The notes beneath the pieces were generated by a model that saw only the letters and a program-made list of their open reading frames with translations, was not told where the DNA came from and made no database searches. 5,632 bases of DNA, from contig CAMFIW010000225.1 of assembly GCA_945952355.1 (NCBI GenBank), positions 1-5,632 on the forward strand. Direction: 5' to 3'. Both the position numbers and the translations under genes were made by a program. Source of the stretch: an uncultured Phenylobacterium sp. Its GTDB lineage: Bacteria > Pseudomonadota > Alphaproteobacteria > Caulobacterales > Caulobacteraceae. Below are positions 1 through 4,710 of this stretch, one piece after another; the first letter of the stretch is position 1, and the number at the start of each line of letters is the position of its first letter.

Positions 1-1141
1 CCGCCGGCACCGGCTCGATGGCGAAGCGGCTGCGCGGCAGCCAGCCGAAATAGGCCGGCAGCTTGCCGTCCACCCGCTTGGCGATCCAGGCGGCGTCGTT
101 CAGCAGCTCCTGCGGGGTCTTGGCGTAGAACTTCGGGTCGGTGCGCAGATAGGTCAGGAAGGCCGGGAAATCGCCCTGGAAGCCGGTCTCCTTCATCACC
201 TCGAGCATCTGGGCGTGGATCGAGGCCACCTCGCGCAGGCCGAGCTGGTGGATCTCCTCCGGCTCCATGTCCAGCGTGGTGAACTCCTTGATCTGCGCCT
301 TGTAGTAGGCCTTGCCGTCCGGCAGGGCCTCGGCGGCCAGGGTCTCGGTCGAATGCGGGATGTAGTCGGTGCGCAGGAAGGCCAGCAGCTCGCGATAGGC
401 CGGTTGCACCTTGCCGCTGATCGCCGCCCGCGCCTGCGCCCTCAAAGCCTCCTGCTCCGCGGCCGGCACGGAGGCCGGCATGGCCTTGAACGGCTTCCAG
501 AACGGCGTGTCCTCGGGGCTCTTGGCGTCGCTGATCGTCGTCACCGAGACGTCGCGGCCGGCGAGCGTCACCTTCGGCGGCGTGAAGCCCCGCGCCAGCC
601 CGGCCTTCATGTTGGCGGTCTGGTCGCGGAAATAGCGCGGGATGTCGTTCAGCTGCGCGACATAGTTCCGATAGTCGGCGGTGGTGTGGAAGGTTCGCGA
701 AGCGGTGAAGCCCAGGCCAGACCAGAACGAGGAATCCGAATTGAACGGCTTCTCGTACTCCTTGAACGCCTGCTGCGAGATCAAGACCTCGATCTGGTTC
801 TTGTAGACCTCGTAGTTGACCTTCTGCTCGGCCGAGAGCTGCGCCTCTGGAATGCCGTCCAGCGCCTTCCGCACCCCGCGCCAATAGTCGAGCCGCCGCT
901 GCTGGGCGGCCGGATCGACAGCGGGCAGGCGGTCGGCGATTGGCTGCTCCTCGCGGCCCTCGCCAGGGAACTCGGCCTCGCGCCAGGCCCATTCCTTCTC
1001 GTACAGGGCCTTGAAACGCGCATCGGCGGCGCCCGGCTGGGGCGCCGCCGATGTTTTCGCTTGGAGCTTTTCGGCTGCGAAGGCCGGCGCGCCCGCCGCC
1101 AGAGCCACGGCCACGCCGGTCGCAAGCCAGAACCGCTTCAT
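1..1141 (-). CDS. DUF885 family secreted protein (C-terminus beyond left window edge)
   Basis: This is a minus-strand frame open from the ATG at 1141 to the left edge: 380 codons with no stop, so the 3' part is missing. The product starts MKRFWLATGVAVALAAGAPA, a typical Sec signal peptide with probable cleavage after AFA at residue 22, so it should act in the periplasm or on the envelope. The mature part is rich in aromatic residues and helices. It matches what I recall of DUF885 proteins: an early AEQKVNYEVYKNQIE segment, a middle FTPPKVTLAGRDV segment, and EEIHQLGLREVASIHAQM near residues 294-309. Full members are usually about 550-600 residues, and homologues carry a metallopeptidase-like HExxPGHH-type motif in the part that lies off this window, so catalysis cannot be judged here. 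A G-rich Shine-Dalgarno (1149-1153, minus sense GGGGG) sits 7 nt before the ATG. Substrate unknown; peptidase activity is only inferred from the family. Confidence 0.85.
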   Translation of the reverse strand, partial: MKRFWLATGVAVALAAGAPAFAAEKLQAKTSAAPQPGAADARFKALYEKEWAWREAEFPGEGREEQPIADRLPAVDPAAQQRRLDYWRGVRKALDGIPEAQLSAEQKVNYEVYKNQIEVLISQQAFKEYEKPFNSDSSFWSGLGFTASRTFHTTADYRNYVAQLNDIPRYFRDQTANMKAGLARGFTPPKVTLAGRDVSVTTISDAKSPEDTPFWKPFKAMPASVPAAEQEALRAQARAAISGKVQPAYRELLAFLRTDYIPHSTETLAAEALPDGKAYYKAQIKEFTTLDMEPEEIHQLGLREVASIHAQMLEVMKETGFQGDFPAFLTYLRTDPKFYAKTPQELLNDAAWIAKRVDGKLPAYFGWLPRSRFAIEPVPA

Positions 1142-1263
1142 GGGAACACCCCCGAGTCAAACCAGGGGCGCACTCCATCAGAAGCGGCGGTGTGGGGGAA
1201 GGCCCGGCTTCCGAAGCCCAACCCGGCGTCCCGATCCGGCGACGCCGAGTGGGCGGCGCGAAG
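1142..1263. other. Intergenic leader of the DUF885 gene with two small hairpins
   Basis: No gene is supported here. It should hold the promoter and 5' leader of the minus-strand DUF885 gene, but I see no convincing -35/-10 pair. Two small inverted repeats are present: GGCTT/AAGCC (1206-1210 and 1214-1218) and CGGCGTC/GACGCCG (1224-1230 and 1241-1247, 10-nt loop). Neither has a T-tract on either strand, so neither looks like a standard terminator. Confidence 0.4.
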
Positions 1264-1360
1264 AATTTGACCGCAGAGTGCGCAGAGAGAGCGCCGAGGT
1301 CGCGGAGGTCTCAGCCTCTCTGCGCCTCTGCGAATCCTCTGCGTCCTCTGCGGTCAGATT
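1264..1360. repeat. REP-like imperfect palindrome with CTCTGCG / CGCAGAG units
   Basis: The left end reads AATTTGACCGCAGAG and the right end, read in reverse complement, AATCTGACCGCAGAG, so the outer arms pair over about 15 bases with one mismatch (1264-1278 with 1346-1360). Inside, CGCAGAG/CTCTGCG units recur: CCGCAGAG and GCGCAGAG on the left; CTCTGCG at about 1318, 1326, 1337 and 1346 on the right. The whole would fold into a long imperfect hairpin. Similar intergenic palindromes of short purine/pyrimidine units are widespread in bacterial genomes. It lies just downstream of the OmpA-type lipoprotein gene (minus strand) and could stabilise or terminate that transcript, though it lacks a T-tract. 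Confidence 0.75.
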
Positions 1361-1397
1361 GAACGGCTCCGCTGCGCGGGGCCTGTTCGTCTGGCGC

Positions 1398-1982
1398 CTA
1401 GGCCATCACCACCAGCACGACGCGGCGGTTGGCCTGGTGGCCTTGCGCGTCGGTCGCCGGCGTCACGTCCTCGGACCCGTACGAGATGGTCGCGATGCGG
1501 TTCAGCGGCACGCCCTGCTTGTTCAGGTAGCGCTTCACGGCCTCGGCCCGCTCGTTGCCCAGGCGCAGGGCGACGCCCTTGGCCTTGGTCTCGCCGGGAT
1601 CCGCATAGCCCTGGATCTCGACATAGACGTTGCGATTGTCGGTCTTCAGTTTGCTGGCGAAGGCGTCCAGGCGCGCCATGGCTTCAGGCGTCAGGGTCGC
1701 CTTGGCCTTGGGGAACTTGACGCTGTCGTCGGAAAGCACCTCCGAATAGACGAACTTGCCCTCGGCCAGCTTGCCGGCGGCGTCGGCGCGCTGCAGCGCG
1801 TCGTTGGTCCGCGTATCGAGGCTCGCCAGTTGGGTGTCGTGCTGCGCCACGCGGGCCGCGACCGGCGCCACGTGGGAGTCGACCGTTTCGGCCACATACT
1901 TCTTGGTCGCGCAGCCGCCGAGGCTCGCCGCGGCCAGAACGGCCGCGCTCGCGATCAACGCCTTGGGTAGTCGCTGGATCAT
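1398..1982 (-). CDS. OmpA-family outer-membrane lipoprotein (peptidoglycan-binding)
   Basis: The product has 194 residues. A lipoprotein signal peptide ends in the lipobox LGGC with Cys24 as lipidation site; +2 is Ala, so sorting to the outer membrane is expected. Residues 27-75 form an Ala/Val/Leu-rich heptad-like helix resembling a short coiled coil. Residues about 78-194 are an OmpA C-terminal domain: VEIQGYADPGE (Asp128) and GNERAEAVKRYL (Arg145) correspond to the Asp and Arg that bind diaminopimelate in OmpA/Pal, and the domain ends in NRRVVLVV. The likely role is anchoring the outer membrane to peptidoglycan. The start at 1982 is chosen over an upstream ATG (2063) because it gives a clean signal peptide and has GGAGAG about 6-8 nt upstream. 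It shares orientation with the TonB-like gene but a 111-bp gap separates them, so co-transcription is possible but not shown. It is not Pal itself as far as I can tell: no tol-pal genes are adjacent. Confidence 0.9.
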   Translation of the reverse strand: MIQRLPKALIASAAVLAAASLGGCATKKYVAETVDSHVAPVAARVAQHDTQLASLDTRTNDALQRADAAGKLAEGKFVYSEVLSDDSVKFPKAKATLTPEAMARLDAFASKLKTDNRNVYVEIQGYADPGETKAKGVALRLGNERAEAVKRYLNKQGVPLNRIATISYGSEDVTPATDAQGHQANRRVVLVVMA

Positions 1983-2093
1983 CCCAGTCTCTCCGTTGGT
2001 CTCCGCCCAGTCCGCCGAGAACGGAAATTCACGGCGTCGCTTTCGGTTCCGCGCGTTAAGCAAACCGCGTCAGCTTGTCTCAGTCGGACCGCG

Positions 2094-2828
2094 CTATGAC
2101 CGCGCGAACAGCAGGTCGCCCCAACGCCATTCGGCCTGTCCCACCACGATCCGCGCGCCGTCGCCCAGTGTGAACAGCACCAGCCCCCGAACGGGCTGCG
2201 CGCGGCAGGCCTTCGGCGCGAAGGCGATCTCCCAGGTCAGCGCCTCGCGAACGGCCGCCAGGCCGGCGCCGTCCTGGTCGCCATGGCGCACCCACTGGCC
2301 GTTCCAGACCCGGATCGCCTTGCCGTTCGCGCCGGCGAGGGCCTCGCGGACCTTCGGATCCTTGGCCAGCGCCTTCTGCAGCCAGCCGGCCATGTCGCAC
2401 GACCCGCCGCCCGACCCGGAACCCGCCACCGACGCCGTGCCGAGCTCGGCCTCGCCGACCTCGCTGGGGTCCCCCGCCGCCGCGACCTTGGAGGCCCTGG
2501 CCACGCGCATGGGAGCGGTCTTCGGCGGTGCGGGCGTCTCGCGCGCGATCTCGCGCTTTGGCGGCGTCTTCGGAACCTTTTCCGCCTCAGTCTTGGCCGG
2601 CGCGGCCTTGGGCGGCTCCGGATCCGCCTTCGGCTCGGGGGCCGGCGGAGCGGGCGGCTTCGGCGGGGTCACGATCTGCACCAGGATCGGGTCGGGATCG
2701 ATGTGTATCGGCGGCGCGGTGCGTGGCGTCAGCAGCACCATCAGCATCGCCAGATGCGCTAAGAGGCTCCCGCCGACCGCGATGGCGCGTCGGTTGGCCG
2801 GTCGTCGATGTTGCGCGGGCGTATCCAT
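2094..2828 (-). CDS. TonB-like inner-membrane protein with a non-standard C-terminal domain
   Basis: The product has 244 residues. One transmembrane helix spans about 15-34 and contains Ser21-xxx-His25, the SxxxH motif by which TonB contacts ExbB/ExbD. A Pro/Lys/Glu/Ala-rich linker (about 37-108) follows, typical of the periplasm-spanning part of TonB, then a Gly/Ser stretch (135-143). The C-terminal part (144-244) does not look like the usual TonB fold. It has Cys144 and Cys208, a VWNGQWV motif (174-180) and ends AEWRWGDLLFARS. I recall similar short domains in alphaproteobacterial proteins labelled TonB-like or hypothetical. The start at 2828 puts the helix near the N-terminus behind Arg residues and has GGAG 6 nt upstream; the longer frame from 2921 adds an unlikely Arg-rich lead. 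No exbB/exbD is in the window. Role as an energy transducer is inferred from the N-terminus only. Confidence 0.8.
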   Translation of the reverse strand: MDTPAQHRRPANRRAIAVGGSLLAHLAMLMVLLTPRTAPPIHIDPDPILVQIVTPPKPPAPPAPEPKADPEPPKAAPAKTEAEKVPKTPPKREIARETPAPPKTAPMRVARASKVAAAGDPSEVGEAELGTASVAGSGSGGGSCDMAGWLQKALAKDPKVREALAGANGKAIRVWNGQWVRHGDQDGAGLAAVREALTWEIAFAPKACRAQPVRGLVLFTLGDGARIVVGQAEWRWGDLLFARS

Positions 2829-2969
2829 GCGCGCTCCACAACGCCTCAAGCGGCTTTCCGGCGCCAATCTGGACATCGGCTGGGTCAGGATCGTGGCGGC
2901 CTCGCCATTGCGTCGCCGCAAGTCCGGCCCTAACCGTCGCGCTCAACAGCAAACGGCGAGGGCGCGCAG
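2829..2969. promoter_or_regulatory. Divergent intergenic region between the TonB-like gene and the SDR gene
   Basis: These 141 bp must hold the start signals of both divergent genes. On the plus strand a weak candidate resembling the Caulobacter housekeeping promoter is TTGCGTC (2908-2914), a 14-nt spacer and CCTAACCG (2929-2936); it departs from the consensus at several bases. TTGCG/CGCAA (2908-2912 and 2917-2921) is a short inverted repeat over the same site and could be an operator. GAGGG at 2958-2962 is the SDR ribosome site. No equally good candidate was found for the minus strand. Confidence 0.3.
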
Positions 2970-3821
2970 ATGGAACTCAAGGGCAAGGTCGTGGTCGTCA
3001 CCGGCGGCGCGGACGGCATCGGCGCGGCGCTCTGCCGCCGCTTCGCCCGCGAGGGCGCGGCCCACGTCGCGGTGGTCGACCGCAATGGCGAGGGCGCCCG
3101 CGCCGTGGCCGAGGAATTCGGCGGGACCTCCTATGCGACGGACGTGTCCGACCCGGCCGCCGTCGCCGACATGGTCGCCAATGTCGAGGCCGTTCACGGC
3201 CGCATCGATCTCTTCTGCTCCAACGCCGGTGTCGGCGACGGGGACCCGGACCGCAACTTCGCGGCCTCCTCGCCGGACTCGGTCTGGATGCGCGCCTGGG
3301 GCGTCAACGTCATGGCCCACGTCTATGCCGCTCGCGCCGTCCTGCCGGGCATGATCGCCCGCGGCGAGGGTTATCTGCTGAACACGGTCTCGGCGGCGGG
3401 CCTGCTCTCCCAGATCGGCGGGGCGGTCTATTCCACCACCAAGCACGCCGCGGTCGGCCTGGCCGAGAGCCTCGCCATCACCCACGGCGACCAGGGCGTC
3501 AAGGTCTCGATCCTCTGTCCGCAAGGCGTCGACACCGCCATGCTTCGCGCCGGCGGCTCCGGCTCGCCCCAGAGCCTCGACGGCGTCCTCACCCCCGACG
3601 AGGTGGCCCAGTCGGTGGTCGAAGGCCTCGCCGCCGAAAGCTTCCTGATCCTGCCGCACCCCGAAGTGGTCACCTACATGCAGCGCAAGACCACCGACTA
3701 CGACCGCTGGCTCTCCGGCATGCGCCGCCTCCGCGCCAAGACCATGGCCCCGCGGGGGGAGGGGCCTTCGGCGACCACGAAAAGCACGAACGAGACGCGC
3801 GCGCAGCGCGCCATCATCTGA
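2970..3821 (+). CDS. Classical short-chain dehydrogenase/reductase (SDR)
   Basis: A cytoplasmic NAD(P)-dependent oxidoreductase of 283 residues. The cofactor motif is TGGADGIG (11-18). Asp37 at the end of the second strand (VAVVDRN) favours NAD(H) over NADP(H). Asp58 lies in the ATDVS adenine site, and SNAG (84-87) replaces the usual NNAG. The catalytic tetrad is complete: Asn113, Ser141, Tyr154 and Lys158 (YSTTK), and CPQGVDT (183-189) matches the usual PG motif. The substrate cannot be told from the sequence. The start has GAGGG 7 nt upstream and the fold begins at residue 5. The last roughly 20 residues (from about 262) are odd: they are encoded by a GC-rich hairpin and then by the first arm of a REP-like palindrome, which also supplies the stop codon, so the native C-terminus was probably near residue 260. 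The next gene is 360 bp away. Confidence 0.93.
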   Translation: MELKGKVVVVTGGADGIGAALCRRFAREGAAHVAVVDRNGEGARAVAEEFGGTSYATDVSDPAAVADMVANVEAVHGRIDLFCSNAGVGDGDPDRNFAASSPDSVWMRAWGVNVMAHVYAARAVLPGMIARGEGYLLNTVSAAGLLSQIGGAVYSTTKHAAVGLAESLAITHGDQGVKVSILCPQGVDTAMLRAGGSGSPQSLDGVLTPDEVAQSVVEGLAAESFLILPHPEVVTYMQRKTTDYDRWLSGMRRLRAKTMAPRGEGPSATTKSTNETRAQRAII

Positions 3822-3874
3822 CGGCGAACCTCGAAGAAGGCCAATGTTCGTGTTGGTTCGCGTGGTTCGTGGTT
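3773..3874. repeat. REP-like palindrome 1, overlapping the 3' end of the SDR gene
   Basis: The outer arms are ACCACGAA (3774-3781) and TTCGTGGT (3866-3873). Inner arms CACGAAC (left, about 3785-3791) and GTTCGTG (right, 3846-3852) also pair, with extra GTTCGCGTG sequence on the right side. The centre has a perfect small hairpin GCGCGC-gca-GCGCGC (3797-3811). Elements of ACCACGAA/CACGAA units are familiar intergenic repeats in many proteobacteria. The left arm lies inside the SDR reading frame, coding for ATTKSTNETR, and the TGA at 3819-3821 lies inside the element. Confidence 0.75.
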
Positions 3875-3912
3875 TCAAGACTTGCGGTCTCGCCGCCGCC
3901 TCCACCGCCGAG

Positions 3913-4049
3913 GTTTGAACCACTAACGCGGGCCCAACACGAACGCGGGCCCAACACGAACGCGGGCCAAGTCGGGCGCCGTCGGCGCTTGGGCCGATCG
4001 CGCTTCGCGGCGAGCGCGGCAGAGCGTTCGTGTTTTTCGTGGTTCCAAC
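3913..4049. repeat. REP-like palindrome 2, same family as palindrome 1
   Basis: The left end GTTTGAACCAC (3913-3923) pairs with GTGGTTCCAAC (4039-4049) with one mismatch. The inner unit AACACGAAC (two copies on the left) pairs with GTTCGTGTT (4026-4034). The right arm GTTCGTGTTTTTCGTGGTT is the clearest copy of the family seen here. A central hairpin CGCGCT/AGCGCG lies near 4000-4020. Its left arm is interrupted by a 17-bp tandem repeat. Together with palindrome 1 it fills most of the 360-bp gap between the SDR and VOC genes; 4050-4115 holds nothing I can identify. Confidence 0.7.
3925..3970. repeat. 17-bp tandem repeat, 2 full copies plus a partial one
   Basis: The unit AACGCGGGCCCAACACG occurs exactly at 3925-3941 and 3942-3958, followed by a degenerate third start AACGCGGGCCAA at 3959-3970. 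It sits in the left arm of palindrome 2 and includes that element's AACACGAAC unit, so it probably arose by slippage or local duplication. There are no unique spacers, so it is not a CRISPR. Confidence 0.9.
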
Positions 4050-4115
4050 GATCAGCGTCGTCCGTTCTCGACGCCGCCCATCTTCCCCTACGGAGACTCG
4101 ACCAAATCCCCGCGC

Positions 4116-4170
4116 GGAGCTAACCCGCTCCCCAACCGGCCCGCTCTCTGTGGCCGGCCAAAAAGGGGAG
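4116..4170 (+). promoter_or_regulatory. Leader hairpin that could sequester the VOC gene's Shine-Dalgarno
   Basis: Just before the VOC gene, CTCCCC (4128-4133) is complementary to GGGGAG (4165-4170), the most likely Shine-Dalgarno. Nested inside, CCGGCC (4136-4141) pairs with GGCCGG (4152-4157) around a 10-nt loop. The result is a two-tier, very GC-rich stem holding the ribosome site. Upstream, GGAGC (4116-4120) can pair with GCTCC (4127-4131), which would compete for the CTCCCC strand and free the site. This alternative pairing is the layout of a translational switch. It could instead be another GC-rich intergenic repeat that happens to lie here. Confidence 0.4.
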
Positions 4171-4181
4171 ATACCAGGAGC

Positions 4182-4559
4182 ATGTTCTCGCACATCATGG
4201 TCGGCACCAACGACCTCGACCGCGCCAAGTCCTTCTACGACGCCGTCCTCGGCACGCTGGGCGTCCCGCCCGCCATGGTCGACGGCCATCGCATCTTCTA
4301 CATGACGCCCACCGGCGTATTTTCGGTCTCCAAGCCGATCGACGGCGAAGAGGCGACCCACGCCAACGGCGGCACGATCGGCTTCGCCTGCAACTCCGCC
4401 GAACAGGCTGACGCCTGGCATGCGGCCGGCGTCGCCAAAGGTGGGCAGTCGATCGAGGAGCCCCCGGGTGTGCGCGCCGGCGGCATGGGCAATCTCTATC
4501 TCGCCTATCTGCGCGATCCGGACGGCAACAAGATCTGCGCCCTGCATCGCATGGGCTGA
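4182..4559 (+). CDS. VOC (glyoxalase/bleomycin-resistance fold) family protein
   Basis: A small cytoplasmic protein of 125 residues, one VOC domain long. The first half-motif is FSHIMVGTNDLDRAKSFYDA (2-21), with His4 at the usual first metal-ligand position; the second half ends YLRDPDGNKICALHRM. GGTIGFAC (about 63-70) starts the second beta-alpha unit, where many members have a second His, and the Glu that usually follows DPDGN is replaced by Cys-Ala. The metal site therefore looks incomplete, and glyoxalase I activity should not be assumed. It matches a group of short uncharacterised VOC proteins common in proteobacteria. The start is supported by the motif beginning at residue 2. Ribosome sites are unusual: GGGGAG lies 11 nt upstream and AGGAG (4176-4180) only 1 nt upstream. 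It follows the SDR gene after a repeat-filled gap. Confidence 0.9.
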   Translation: MFSHIMVGTNDLDRAKSFYDAVLGTLGVPPAMVDGHRIFYMTPTGVFSVSKPIDGEEATHANGGTIGFACNSAEQADAWHAAGVAKGGQSIEEPPGVRAGGMGNLYLAYLRDPDGNKICALHRMG

Positions 4560-4585
4560 CCTCTTGCGCCCGTTCCGGCGTGCCG

Positions 4586-4604
4586 GGGCGGGCGCCTCCG
4601 CCCG
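4586..4604 (+). terminator. GC-rich hairpin downstream of the VOC gene, possible terminator
   Basis: GGGCGG (4586-4591) pairs with CCGCCC (4598-4603); an equally good register is CGGGCG (4589-4594) with CGCCCG (4599-4604). It begins 26 nt after the VOC stop. There is no T-tract after it, so termination is plausible but not secure. Confidence 0.4.
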
Positions 4605-4710
4605 ATATCAGGCGACAGAATAAACCCCGGATTCACGAGTGACCGCTAGTTGTATCGCCGGTCCAGGCGCTACGCCTGCGCGTTCACTCTAAAATACTCG
4701 TGCTGGGGTC
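4605..4710 (+). promoter_or_regulatory. AT-richer upstream region of the GNAT gene with inverted repeats
   Basis: This stretch is visibly less GC-rich than its surroundings and precedes the GNAT gene, so it probably holds its promoter. CACGAGT (4634-4640) is exactly repeated in inverted form as ACTCGTG (4696-4702). Between them is a perfect hairpin CAGGCG-cta-CGCCTG (4664-4678). TAAAAT (4690-4695) could serve as a -10 box but no good -35 is found at 16-18 nt. The arms could be an operator or form a larger stem across the region. Confidence 0.35.

Noticed and set aside
215..1270. Plus-strand 351-residue frame opposite the DUF885 gene
   Set aside because: The minus strand gives a signal peptide and DUF885 sequence throughout; this frame is its shadow.
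1983..2063. Upstream start for the OmpA-type lipoprotein
   Set aside because: It adds 27 mostly charged residues before the signal peptide, while the ATG at 1982 has its own Shine-Dalgarno.
2829..2921. Upstream start for the TonB-like protein
   Set aside because: It would add an Arg-rich lead before the transmembrane helix and invade the divergent region; the ATG at 2828 has GGAG at good spacing.
1756..3354. Long plus-strand frames (1756-3354 and 2528-4123) over the lipoprotein, TonB-like and SDR genes
   Set aside because: They are rich in Arg, Ala, Ser and Pro and overlap recognisable genes in other frames; third-position GC bias belongs to those genes.
3925..3970. CRISPR-like repeat array
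   Set aside because: The units are directly adjacent without spacers, only 17 bp long, and no cas gene is present.
4030..4305. Small plus-strand frame starting MFFVVPTISVV
   Set aside because: Its start is encoded by the arm of palindrome 2 and it overlaps the VOC gene in another frame; no motif is visible.
2943..4547. A 534-residue minus-strand open frame opposite the SDR and VOC genes
   Set aside because: It is antisense to two clear enzyme genes, has low-complexity Gly/Ala/Arg/Asp composition typical of high-GC shadow frames, and shows no domain motif.
4632..4652. Caulobacter-type promoter TTCACGA ... GCTAGTTG
   Set aside because: The two boxes are separated by only 6 nt, too short for a sigma-70-type promoter.
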